The notes below the pieces were generated by a model. The model did not search any database. It was not told the origin of the DNA and saw only the letters and a list, made by a program, of their open reading frames with translations. Below are positions 32,239 through 41,113 of a stretch of 64,000 nt of DNA, in pieces. Each line of letters starts with the position of its first letter. Position 1 is the first letter of the stretch. Made by a program: the position numbers and the translations under genes. The DNA is from Verrucomicrobiia bacterium. Lineage in GTDB: Bacteria > Verrucomicrobiota > Verrucomicrobiia > Verrucomicrobiales > DEV007. Location: positions 1 through 64,000 of the forward strand of contig JAUICH010000018.1 of assembly GCA_030427505.1 (NCBI GenBank). The letters are read 5' to 3'.

Positions 32239-34065
32239 TCACTTCACGGAAGGACTCAGTGCCACCCGGAACCCCCAGTTCCGGATGCGAATGGTGGGCT
32301 GGGTAAAGTCCCGCAGCGCGGAACGGCAGAGGTAGGCTTGATTCTCCCAGCTCCCTCCGCGCGCCACGCGAAGCGTTCCCGTCCCCACTCCCTTGGGGTC
32401 TACGGCATAACCCTGCGGATAGTCACCATACCAGTCCTGACACCACTCAAACATATTCCCGATCATGTCATACAGGCCCCAGTCATTCGGCGCCTTCTGG
32501 CCTACCTCCCGCGGCCCCGCTCTCCCTCCCGGGTACTGCTTCTCCGCCCAGTCGTCCGTACTCCATCCCCGCCCTTCATAGTCCACGCTGCTGTTGCCGC
32601 CGTACCAGGCAATCTCGTCCAGCTCCGGGCCGTTCTTATCTCCCTTGATGGTCAGCGCTCCGGTGTACAGCGTGGTGCTGGTTCCCGCGCGGCATGCGTA
32701 TTCCCACTCGGCTTCCGTGGGCAGGCGGTATTCCCAATTCTCCGGCAGTTTTCCGGCGCGGCGTTCGCGCTCCGTGAGTTCCCGGCAAAACTCCGTCGCT
32801 TCTTCCCAGTTCACCAGGTAGATCGGAATGTTGCCCCCTTCCGTGCCGATCGCCACCGTGGGATCCGCGTCTTTTTTCTGGTTGTTGAACTCCCGCAAGG
32901 TGGCCGGATCTCCGGGCAGACAAGTGTAAACGGTGTCATCCTCCAACATCAACCGTGCCTGGTCGCGCAGGCTCCGGCCCATGACCGCTTCCCACTCGCC
33001 CTGCGTCACCTCATACTGCCCTAACCAGAAACCTTGGGACAGCGACACTTTGTGACGCACTTCGTCGTCAAACCGGCCTTTCTCGGTTTCCGGGCTCCCC
33101 ATCCAGAACTCACCCGCGGGGCACCAGCGCAGTTTCATGCCCAGGGCATTTCGCATGCTGTCGCCCGCGAGTTTTCCTTCCATGGCATCTCCAGGTTGAG
33201 AGGGAGGTTCCACCATGACTTCCGGCCGGGTGCTCGAACCGGAGGAAGAACCCGTTCCTTCCCGCCCCAAGGCAAAGAGACGGAAGGTCCGGCCCGCTCC
33301 GTCGAATTTGATCCACGGCACCTGCCGCTCGCCCGTGGACTTCGCCACGGCATCGCTTACGCCCAGAAAGGCGTCAAAGGCACTCACCCCCGGCTCCGCC
33401 AGGTGTTTGACCAGCGCCGCCGTGAACGGACTGTTTCCGCCCGTCCCGTCCAGCGCCACCTGACCGGGCGCGCTGGCGTACATGATCATCGTCGCCTCGG
33501 GAATGGATGCGTCCGGCACCGCGATCAGCCCCCCGGCCACGTTGCTCCGCGTGGCCATCCAGCTTCGGGTCAGCGGATTGTCCCGGCAGCAGTCCAGGAT
33601 GACCAGCTTGGCAGGCAGCCGCACCGCTTTCATGTCGTTCAACACCGTGTCCAGAGACACCGTCTGGGTGCGCAACTGCACCGGAGACTCCAGCACGGCG
33701 TCCACGGGAAGAAGAAAGTTCTTCCCGTCCACCTCCATGCCGTGGCCCGCGTAGTAGAAAAGTCCGACCCGGGCGCCCGCCGCGGCCTTTTTGAACTTCT
33801 CCATCCCCAAATACATTTCCTCCACCCCGGCGTCTTCCACGGTGACCACTTCGAACCCAGCGTCCCGGAGCAACTTCGACACCGCCGCCGCGTCACGCGT
33901 GGGGTTCGCCAGGGGCTTGGCGTGCTGATAGCCGCCATTTCCAATGACCAGGGCCACGCGCTCCGCAGCCTGAACCCCCGCCATGCCAGCGGTCCAGACC
34001 GTGAAGAGCGCCACCAGGTAGATCCACGGCCAGAGCCTGAAGTTTGTCCAAGTCAGTCTGTTCAT
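32239..34065 (-). CDS. Exported caspase-like (C14) peptidase with SUMF1-type domain (B)
   Basis: The 608-residue protein parallels the downstream paralogue: a signal peptide (1-34), a caspase domain with H108 (YYAGHG) and C160 (LDCCRDNP), a short linker and a SUMF1-type domain (about 305-605). GGAGGG lies 7-8 bp before the ATG at 34065, which decides that start over an earlier ATG at 34098. The SUMF1 block has RGGSWENQAYLC, with one cysteine only, again unlike true formylglycine-generating enzymes. It has an extra loop of about 60 residues rich in D and K relative to copy A. It heads the caspase/trypsin series. Confidence 0.9.
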   Translation of the reverse strand: MNRLTWTNFRLWPWIYLVALFTVWTAGMAGVQAAERVALVIGNGGYQHAKPLANPTRDAAAVSKLLRDAGFEVVTVEDAGVEEMYLGMEKFKKAAAGARVGLFYYAGHGMEVDGKNFLLPVDAVLESPVQLRTQTVSLDTVLNDMKAVRLPAKLVILDCCRDNPLTRSWMATRSNVAGGLIAVPDASIPEATMIMYASAPGQVALDGTGGNSPFTAALVKHLAEPGVSAFDAFLGVSDAVAKSTGERQVPWIKFDGAGRTFRLFALGREGTGSSSGSSTRPEVMVEPPSQPGDAMEGKLAGDSMRNALGMKLRWCPAGEFWMGSPETEKGRFDDEVRHKVSLSQGFWLGQYEVTQGEWEAVMGRSLRDQARLMLEDDTVYTCLPGDPATLREFNNQKKDADPTVAIGTEGGNIPIYLVNWEEATEFCRELTERERRAGKLPENWEYRLPTEAEWEYACRAGTSTTLYTGALTIKGDKNGPELDEIAWYGGNSSVDYEGRGWSTDDWAEKQYPGGRAGPREVGQKAPNDWGLYDMIGNMFEWCQDWYGDYPQGYAVDPKGVGTGTLRVARGGSWENQAYLCRSALRDFTQPTIRIRNWGFRVALSPSVK

Positions 34066-34247
34066 TTCATTCCCTCCCACTTTCGAATCGAACCCCACTC
34101 TTTTAATTCATGCAGCCAGGGTCAATAAACACAAAAAAGAAGAGATCCTCGCCGGATCACAACAGCCGGTGAAGGAAGCCAACCCAGAGGACCGGGCACG
34201 AAGGGGCGGACTCTCCCCTGCCCCAAGGGAACCGGTTCGCGGACCCG

Positions 34248-36167
34248 CTACACTTCCAGGGCCGCGATCTCCCGGTTGGCTTTCCGGAGCCGGGCGGCAA
34301 ACATCATGGCGAGGTTTTCGAGAAGCTTGATCTTCAGCTTGGGGTGATTGTCCCCCAGCGAATCGAAGTCTTCAGGAGAAATGATCCAGCAGCGGGTCTT
34401 TTCGTCCGCGGCCACCAGCGCGGAACGCGGGGCCCGGTCCAGCACCGCCAGTTCGCCGAAGGCCATGCCCGGCGTGAAGGTGGCGAGCCGCCGGTCTTTC
34501 CCCGTGTCCGCCACGCCAATCAGGGCCGAGGCCCGGCCTTCGATGACCACGTAAATACCGTCCGCCGGATCTCCCACGTCCACAATGACACTGCCCTTTT
34601 CGTAGGTCCGCTCCTGGAGCATGGGATTGAGGATCGACAGGTCGGAGTCGTTCAGGCCGTTGAAAAGCTCGCTCTGGTCCAGCATGGCCAGGGTTTCATC
34701 GATGCGGGCCAGCGAGTCATGCCCTTTCTGGCTGCCTCCATCCGCTCCTAATCCTTCCTCATCCGGGAGGCTCTCCAGCAAGAGATCCTCGCAAGCCTCA
34801 AGCGCCCAATCCACACTGTCGAAGGCCAGGGTACGGGCGGAAGCCTCCGCTCCCGCCACACTCTTCAGGATTCGCCGCAGCAGCGTCAGGTTCTCGGTCT
34901 CCACCAGGAAGACTTCCACTTTCTGATCCACCAGCCGTTTGACCAGTTCCGACAGCATCCAGCAGGCGGGTTCGTCCGCTTTGACGACTTGCTTGCAGTC
35001 GATAATGAAGAAATCGGATTCTCCAATGCCATTCCGGATCTCCCGGAGCACCACCTCAATCGCGGCGAAGTCGAGTTCCCCCTGAAGGTAGTAAATGGCG
35101 GTCTTCTTGCCCAGGCCGCGAAGGACCAGCTCTTCCCGCGACGACCGGCGGCAATTGGATTGAATCTGGGAACCGTGCAGTTTCCGCCGGATGACCGGGG
35201 CCTGAACGTTGAGCACATTGAACATGTGCAGGTCGAAGTGGCGGGACAGTTCCTGGCATACCTTGATGCCGCGCACGCTGTTACCCCGGGGGTCGAGCCG
35301 GGGCGAAAAGACCGCCACCCCCAACTTGCCTGGCAACACCGCCACGATGCCGCCCGCCACGCCGCTTTTTGCCGGCATGCCCACTTTGTAAACCCACTCC
35401 CCGGCATAGTCGTACATGCCGCAGGAACTCATGACACCCAGGATGTTGGGAATGTAGTCACTGACCACGGCGCGGGTGCGCGTCACGGGATTGACGCCGC
35501 CGTTCGCCACCGTGGCGGCCATCATGCCCAGGTCCCGGCAGTCCACCAGGATGGAGCACTGGCGAAAGTAGGCATCCAGAGACTCCAGGGCTTCGTCTCC
35601 CAGGATGTCAAAATTTCTCAGCATGTAGGTAATGGCCCGGTTGCGGTGCCCCGTCAGGCTTTCCGACCGGAAAACCTCTTCGTCCACCTTCATGGGCCGG
35701 CCCACGTACCGGGAAAAGGCATCGAGAATCCGGTGAATCTTTTCCTGCGACGTTTTGCCCGCGACCAGGCCGGTGGCGGCAATGGCCCCCGCGTTGATCA
35801 TGGGGTTGGCCGGCTGACCGGTAACGGGGTCCAGGCTGATGGAGTTGAACGCGTCCCCAGTGGGCTCGACGCCAATCTTCTCCAACACGGCATCCCGGCC
35901 ATTGTCTTCCAGCGCCACTCCATAGGTAAAAGGCTTGGAGATGGACTGGATCGTAAAACTCTGACGGGTATCCCCCACCTCGTAAACCTCTCCACTGGTG
36001 GTGACCAGACTGATGCCGAACCAGTCGGGATTGGCCTTGGCCAATTCGGGAATGTAGGTAGCCACTTCGCCCTCGTGACAGTCCGCGAACTGGTCATGGA
36101 GACGCTTCAAGTAGTCCCGGATCGGACAGGGAATCGACACTGGAGGGGCTTCGGCTAAAGTCGTCAT
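34248..36167 (-). CDS. glsA: Glutaminase-STAS-cyclic-nucleotide-binding fusion
   Basis: The 639-residue cytoplasmic protein starts with a complete glutaminase domain (about 10-320) of the serine-dependent beta-lactamase fold: the SxxK motif S75-I-S-K78 in QSISKPFTYG, NPMINAGAIA, and the KSGVAGGIVAVLPGKLGVAVFSP region (shortened) near its end. It is followed by a STAS domain (about 350-460: YYLQGELDFAAIEVV ... DEPACWMLSELVKRLVDQ) and a cNMP-binding domain (about 495-625: PADGIYVVIEGRA, PGMAFGELAVLDRAPRSA). It should hydrolyse glutamine to glutamate and ammonia under control of a cyclic nucleotide. The ATG at 36167 is the first ATG in frame. Confidence 0.9.
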   Translation of the reverse strand: MTTLAEAPPVSIPCPIRDYLKRLHDQFADCHEGEVATYIPELAKANPDWFGISLVTTSGEVYEVGDTRQSFTIQSISKPFTYGVALEDNGRDAVLEKIGVEPTGDAFNSISLDPVTGQPANPMINAGAIAATGLVAGKTSQEKIHRILDAFSRYVGRPMKVDEEVFRSESLTGHRNRAITYMLRNFDILGDEALESLDAYFRQCSILVDCRDLGMMAATVANGGVNPVTRTRAVVSDYIPNILGVMSSCGMYDYAGEWVYKVGMPAKSGVAGGIVAVLPGKLGVAVFSPRLDPRGNSVRGIKVCQELSRHFDLHMFNVLNVQAPVIRRKLHGSQIQSNCRRSSREELVLRGLGKKTAIYYLQGELDFAAIEVVLREIRNGIGESDFFIIDCKQVVKADEPACWMLSELVKRLVDQKVEVFLVETENLTLLRRILKSVAGAEASARTLAFDSVDWALEACEDLLLESLPDEEGLGADGGSQKGHDSLARIDETLAMLDQSELFNGLNDSDLSILNPMLQERTYEKGSVIVDVGDPADGIYVVIEGRASALIGVADTGKDRRLATFTPGMAFGELAVLDRAPRSALVAADEKTRCWIISPEDFDSLGDNHPKLKIKLLENLAMMFAARLRKANREIAALEV

Positions 36168-36250
36168 TGGTTGGCGCAAAGGAAGTCGCGAGGTCCGCAA
36201 GACTCATACCAAACTTCTGCCGAAACAATGACTTTGAATTACTTGACAGT

Positions 36251-37492
36251 TCACTCCTTGCCTACCGCTGAAATCGAGGCCGCATCCACCGCGGGCGCCT
36301 GCCCGGCCAGCGCGTCCAACTCCGCCAGAGAAAAACGCACGCAAACGACATACGGTTCCGCCCCCAGAGTCCAGTGACCGTAGGTAGTGGTCACGAAAGT
36401 TCCGTCCAGCAGCACTTCCACGCCGGGATAGGTGGTGTCCCAGCCGTTTCTATTGTCCATGACCCGCACCACGTATTGCCCCGGCGTGCCGTTGACCAGA
36501 TCCTCATAGGTGCCAACCCACCCGGCCCAGTCGCCCTCCGTGGGGAGCGGACCGGCCATGTCGCCCGGCGTTTCGGCCTTGGTTCCGGAGGGGGTCCGGC
36601 CCCGGAAACTGACGAACAACCGCCCATCCGGCCCGTAGGCGCCGGTGTGCCGGTCGCCCGTCAAGGTCAGGGGCATCTCCCGGGGCTCGGTCCAGGTTTG
36701 TCCTTCATCATTGGAAAAGATGATGTGGCTGTTCTTCCGCCGGGCGTTTTCCCGAAGCATGACGGCAATCTGTTTTCCATCGGGAGAGCGCACGAATCCA
36801 GGTTCGCAGAGATGAATTTCGGAAGAAGCGAAGATGGTTTCCGGCTGTCCCCAGGTCAGCCCCCCGTCTTCCGAGCGGGATTGGTAGAGCGTCATCACCT
36901 GCGGGTCTTCTTTCTTGGACCCTTCGCGGATGAAGCGGCCATCGTCGTGAAAGAGCGCCAGGTAGTGGCCCGGACCCGTCTTCAGTGGAATGACGCAGCC
37001 CATCGCCACAATACCGCCGAAGTCCCCGATGGGCTCCAACTCGCTCCAGGTGGCCCCATCGTCCTCAGACACCGCCATCCGGATGGGGTAGAGGCCGGAG
37101 AACATGATCAGGCGCTTCTTCCCTTCGGGATCCACCACCCGGTAGAGGGTGGGCACTTCCAGGGAGGTTTCCCAACTTTTCGGAGTAGGCAAGCGCTCCG
37201 ACCACGTCTTCCCCCCATCCGGGCTGCGCTTGTAGACGATGCCGCCGCGCCCATGGCCCTTGGGGTAAACGCAGAGCAGCGTTTTGCCGTCTTCCAGCAA
37301 TTGCGTGGTCGGGTGGCCCAAATACTGCCCTTCTTCCCGGTCCACCACGACCTGCCTGAAGGCCTGGCCCGCCAGGTCTATGAACTTGAGACCGGCTTCA
37401 TCGGCTCCAACCTCCGGAAGAAAGTCAGAATGCACGCACACAAAAGGACAGAGAATGAGGAGCCGCGAAAGAAAAGCCTTGAGGGTTATCAT
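36251..37492 (-). CDS. Exported sialidase/BNR-repeat family protein
   Basis: The 413-residue protein has a signal peptide (1-22) and a six-bladed propeller indicated by four Asp-boxes: SPDGGKTW, SEDDGATW, SEDGGLTW and SNDEGQTW, with RIMA-like ligand blocks such as YPIRMAVSE. Family members cleave sialic acid or related sugars from glycoconjugates, or in PVC bacteria act on other glycosides. I cannot point to a complete arginine triad with confidence, so the catalytic assignment is moderate. It is upstream of and co-directional with the glutaminase fusion. The start 37492 begins the signal sequence. Confidence 0.8.
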   Translation of the reverse strand: MITLKAFLSRLLILCPFVCVHSDFLPEVGADEAGLKFIDLAGQAFRQVVVDREEGQYLGHPTTQLLEDGKTLLCVYPKGHGRGGIVYKRSPDGGKTWSERLPTPKSWETSLEVPTLYRVVDPEGKKRLIMFSGLYPIRMAVSEDDGATWSELEPIGDFGGIVAMGCVIPLKTGPGHYLALFHDDGRFIREGSKKEDPQVMTLYQSRSEDGGLTWGQPETIFASSEIHLCEPGFVRSPDGKQIAVMLRENARRKNSHIIFSNDEGQTWTEPREMPLTLTGDRHTGAYGPDGRLFVSFRGRTPSGTKAETPGDMAGPLPTEGDWAGWVGTYEDLVNGTPGQYVVRVMDNRNGWDTTYPGVEVLLDGTFVTTTYGHWTLGAEPYVVCVRFSLAELDALAGQAPAVDAASISAVGKE

Positions 37493-37546
37493 CCTACGAT
37501 CTTTGATGAAGACGGCTGATTGGGTCAATATTTGAGGCGCAAGGGG

Positions 37547-37632
37547 GCGAAAATCGCATCGCTCCGATAGATTTTGTAAGAATCAGAATTACCTTAATTA
37601 GAACTGATTTTCTCTCAAAATTGCGATTTTCG
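37547..37632. promoter_or_regulatory. Inverted repeat upstream of the pseudokinase gene
   Basis: CGAAAATCGCA (37548-37558) and its perfect complement TGCGATTTTCG (37622-37632) flank an AT-rich stretch in the 219-bp divergent gap. Such an arrangement could bind a dimeric regulator. No promoter elements were identified with confidence. Confidence 0.35.
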
Positions 37633-37711
37633 AAATTTCTAGAATATTACCGTCTCAATTTACAGAAAAGCTGCTAAGATTTGAACCTAAATCCGTTCTC
37701 TTTCTCCTGAC

Positions 37712-40243
37712 ATGGCCGACTCTAACGTCCCGCCCATTCCCGGATTTCAGCTTCGCTCCTCCGTGGGTCATGGTAGCTTCGGCGAGGTGTATTCGGCCAC
37801 CCTCCCCGACGGCACGCCTTGCGCGATCAAGCGCTTCAGTTCCATGGCGATCGACCGGATGCACGTCGCCAAGACTTTCCACCAGTACTGGCGCATTCCA
37901 GAGCGGCATTCGGGCCTGGTTCATTTGCTGGACTGGAATTTCGAGCAGGCTCCCTACTACTGCGCGTCCGAATGGATGGGAGACTTTCAGCGGCTGGAGG
38001 ACTGTCCGGCGCCTCTGCCCGAACCGGAAGCCTGGGCGCTTCTGGAGCAGATCGCGGACGCTTTGGCGCACCTCCACAAGCACGGAGTGACCCACGGGAA
38101 CCTGCACCCGGGAAACATCTTTGTACGGCGGGACAAGGACGAAACAGTCGTAAAGGTAGCGGAATTCGGCGCCTGTTATAAAGAAGGCATTCACTACCTG
38201 GACCTGCGGGAAAACGCCTATTTCGCCAGCCCGGAGCAGCTCTTGGAGCCCGCCGGCATCGAGGCGGGACTGGGGCCGCGGTGGGACGTCTACCGCTTCG
38301 GCGCCATCGCTTTCTGGCTCATCACGGGGAAACTGCCCCGGGGACGGGGCTATCGCAATCAGCGGGCCCACCAGCAGGCCAATTCCGACGGCCGCTACAT
38401 CCCGGTGGACCCGCAGGAATTCGCCCAAGACTGTCTGGCCAACCCAGATTTTGAGTGGACCGAAAAGACCACCGACCGGGCCTTCGTCACCCGCCGGGAA
38501 CTGGTCGAAAAATGCCTGGCCATTAACACCGCGGAACGTCCCGTGGATCTTCGCGACGTGGTACACCAATTCCGGGAACTGGACGCTCAGTTCTCGCTGG
38601 AAGACGCCGAAAAGCGCATTGCCGCCGAACGCCGGCGTCAACACGGCAAGCTGGCGGCCACCCGGGCGCTGTCCTTTGTCCTGGCCGTCCTGCTCATCGC
38701 GGCGGGCGTGCACCTCACCAAGCACCTTCTGGAAAACCGCGCTTACAGCCGCAGCGTGGCCGCCCTGGACGAAACCGTCGTCACACAGCGCGAAAAGATC
38801 GAAGGCATCGTGGCGCAGTCAAAGGAACTGGAACGGGACCTGAAAGAGTCCCGCGCGGCGGCCGATCAGTTTTTCGCCCGCCTCGCCCAGGATGGGTTCT
38901 CCCTGAACGGGAAACCCTGTGGAGAAATGACCCCGGCCCGCCTGCTGGAGGCGGAGGAATACTACCAGAGAACCCTGGAGCAGGTCAGCACCGAACCGGA
39001 AAATGACGTGGAGCGCGCCCGCTGCATGCACAGTCTGGCGCACATCGAAAACTGCCTGGAACGGCGGGACAAGGCGCTGGCCATGTTCGAGAAGTCCGCT
39101 CTCCTCCTCACCAGTATTCTGAAAAAGGAAGACCTGGGCGACCTGGACCGCGAAGACAGCTATGAAAGGCTGGCGGACTGCTACCTGGAACTGGCCGAAC
39201 TGTACACTCCGGATCCGGATGACTACGTGCTCCGCTGTCTCCAACTGGCAACCCGGCACTTTACCCACCTGACGGAATTCCGGGCCCGGGACCGGGCCCT
39301 GGAACTCCTGCGCGTGGAGACCGGAGTCCGTCTGGCGAAGGAACTCGAAAACCACCGCCGCTTCGAGGAAAGCGTCAACGCCTATGCCGAAGCGGCCGTG
39401 CTCCTGGAGAACCTGAAAGGCTGGGAGGAGACCGCCGCCCAGCGCCTGGATCTGCGGGCGGACATCCAATACCACACCGCGCTGGCCTTGAGAAAGCTGG
39501 AGCGCAACGCGGAAGCCATCGACGCCCACCTCGCCGCCCTGGAAACGCTGGGCGAAATCCGGGCCAAGACGGACGGTTACGGTCCCGGCCAACGCCTGCG
39601 CATGGCCCTGAGCTACACGGAACTGGGCGAACTTTTTGCCGCTGGTTCTCAGGAAGACAAGGCCCCGGACATTCACAACGAAGCGCTGCGCGTCCTGCTG
39701 GGCCTCTCGGAAACGCAACCCGACTCCCCTGAAATCGCCCTGGCGCTGGCCCGCAACTGTAGAGACGTGGCCCGGCTTCAAGCCAAGTCCGGGCAGTCCG
39801 GAGAAGCCCAGCGCCTCTCTCAGTCCGCCCTGGAAACCCTGGAAGAGATCGCTCAAACCCATCCGGACAACCTGGCCTGCCTCTTTGCCTTGGCGGAAGC
39901 TCAAGTCGGCCACGCGGAACTGCTAGGCGTGAAAGGAAAAACCGCCGGCGGCTATCTGGAAAAGTCCATGGCGGGCACGGAAAAGATTGCCGAAACCGTC
40001 AGCAAAGCCGCCGGATCTCTGCCCAGCGCTCAACAGCGCAACCACCAGATCCGCCTGGCTGGCCTCTACCACCACCTGGGCGACCTGGCCGAACAGCGCG
40101 GCGAAAAAGAGACCGCGAAAACCTGCTACTCCCGCGCCGTCAAGGAATGGGAATTTCTCGCCAAGAATCAGAACACTTCTGACCGGACGTGGATTGAGGC
40201 GAGCCTGAACGTGAGCCGCAACGAATTGCGGAGCCTTCAGTAG
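37712..40243 (+). CDS. Membrane-anchored degenerate protein kinase with TPR region
   Basis: The 843-residue protein has an N-terminal Hanks-type kinase domain (10-290), one membrane segment (about 318-338), a coiled-coil (345-375) and a TPR-like helical region (380-840). The glycine loop GHGSFGEV (19-26) and the ATP-anchoring K40 are intact. The catalytic loop reads HGNLHPGN (128-135) instead of HRDLKPxN, and the DFG position is EFG (151-153). Loss of both aspartates predicts a pseudokinase. It may sense or scaffold through the external TPRs. It is divergent from the sialidase and convergent with the oxidoreductase at 40262. Confidence 0.85.
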   Translation: MADSNVPPIPGFQLRSSVGHGSFGEVYSATLPDGTPCAIKRFSSMAIDRMHVAKTFHQYWRIPERHSGLVHLLDWNFEQAPYYCASEWMGDFQRLEDCPAPLPEPEAWALLEQIADALAHLHKHGVTHGNLHPGNIFVRRDKDETVVKVAEFGACYKEGIHYLDLRENAYFASPEQLLEPAGIEAGLGPRWDVYRFGAIAFWLITGKLPRGRGYRNQRAHQQANSDGRYIPVDPQEFAQDCLANPDFEWTEKTTDRAFVTRRELVEKCLAINTAERPVDLRDVVHQFRELDAQFSLEDAEKRIAAERRRQHGKLAATRALSFVLAVLLIAAGVHLTKHLLENRAYSRSVAALDETVVTQREKIEGIVAQSKELERDLKESRAAADQFFARLAQDGFSLNGKPCGEMTPARLLEAEEYYQRTLEQVSTEPENDVERARCMHSLAHIENCLERRDKALAMFEKSALLLTSILKKEDLGDLDREDSYERLADCYLELAELYTPDPDDYVLRCLQLATRHFTHLTEFRARDRALELLRVETGVRLAKELENHRRFEESVNAYAEAAVLLENLKGWEETAAQRLDLRADIQYHTALALRKLERNAEAIDAHLAALETLGEIRAKTDGYGPGQRLRMALSYTELGELFAAGSQEDKAPDIHNEALRVLLGLSETQPDSPEIALALARNCRDVARLQAKSGQSGEAQRLSQSALETLEEIAQTHPDNLACLFALAEAQVGHAELLGVKGKTAGGYLEKSMAGTEKIAETVSKAAGSLPSAQQRNHQIRLAGLYHHLGDLAEQRGEKETAKTCYSRAVKEWEFLAKNQNTSDRTWIEASLNVSRNELRSLQ

Positions 40244-40261
40244 TCAGCGGGGATCTCCGCC

Positions 40262-40900
40262 TCAGCCGGAAAAGCGGTCGTTCGTCCAGGGATCGGCGGA
40301 GTTGCTGTAGCCGCGCTTTTCCCAGAACCCGGGTTCGTCCTCGGCCCGGAACTCGATTTTCCGGACAAACTTCGCGCTCTTCCAGGCATACAGCTTGGGG
40401 ACCACCATCCGGACCGGCCCGCCATGCTCCAGGGTGAGCGGCTTACCCCCAAAGCGCCAGGCCAGCAACACGTCGTCATCCAGCAGCGGCTCCAGCGGGG
40501 TATTGGTGGTGTAGCCGTCGTAGGACGTGAAAAACACAAAGCGCGCTTCACCCGTGGGCCGGACCCGGTCCACCAGTTCCGAAAACCGTGCTCCGCCCCA
40601 GCGGCAGTCATACTTGCTCCAGGTGGTCACGCAGTGGAAATCGCTGACGTCTTCCGTGAACGGGAGGGCCTTCAGGCCCGCCCAGTCCAGCGTGAGGGGT
40701 TCTTCCACCTCTCCGCTCACTTCCAGCCGCCATTCATCCAGGGGAACCCGCGGGCGGATGCCCAAGTCCAGCACGGGAAAGCCCTCGGTCAGGTGCTGTC
40801 CGGGCGGCAGGCGTTCGGCGGAACGCGCCTCGCTCCAGACTTCGCGACGTTCCCTCATCTTCGCCGCCCAGCGTTCTTTGCGTTCGATGTAGTCCTTCAT
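40262..40900 (-). CDS. Sulfite-oxidase-like molybdopterin oxidoreductase
   Basis: The 212-residue protein matches the compact molybdenum-binding domain of the YedY/YuiH type: ITEDVSDFHCVTTWSKYD-like block with the molybdenum-ligand cysteine (DFHCVTTWS), RWGGARFSELVDRV, GYTTNTPLEPLLDDDVLLA and GGPVRMVVPKLYAWKSAK. There is no Tat signal, so it should be cytoplasmic, unlike YedY itself. Its substrate is unknown; MsrPQ-like methionine sulfoxide reduction is not implied without a membrane partner. GAGG lies 5 bp before the ATG at 40900 and decides that start; an open extension upstream looks non-coding. Confidence 0.88.
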   Translation of the reverse strand: MKDYIERKERWAAKMRERREVWSEARSAERLPPGQHLTEGFPVLDLGIRPRVPLDEWRLEVSGEVEEPLTLDWAGLKALPFTEDVSDFHCVTTWSKYDCRWGGARFSELVDRVRPTGEARFVFFTSYDGYTTNTPLEPLLDDDVLLAWRFGGKPLTLEHGGPVRMVVPKLYAWKSAKFVRKIEFRAEDEPGFWEKRGYSNSADPWTNDRFSG

Positions 40901-41113
40901 CGCGCCTCTACCGGTTTTTCGTGATCTTGTTTTATATTTGCCAGAATCGTTTAGGATGCCACGGCGGAAATCCTCGGAAAAAACGTAGAAAAAGAGAGAG
41001 AAACCCCGGCTGGCCCCGCTCCAATAGGAGTGGAACGCCGGCAGTTTTTCGCCACATTCCGCCAAGACGGCTCAATTTGAATAACTTCCCCCGAAACTGG
41101 ATCAAATCACATC

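Noticed and set aside
28402-34065. Gasdermin or other pore-forming partner for the proteases
   Set aside because: All space between the four genes was read; gaps are 40-120 bp and no additional frame with membrane or pore features is present. A partner could still lie elsewhere.
30507-34065. SUMF1 domains as the sulfatase-activating enzyme
   Set aside because: Both lack one of the two cysteines of the formylglycine-generating active site.
40247-40260. Small hairpin GCGGGGATCTCCGC between convergent genes
   Set aside because: Short stem with mismatches and no T tract; not supportable as a terminator.
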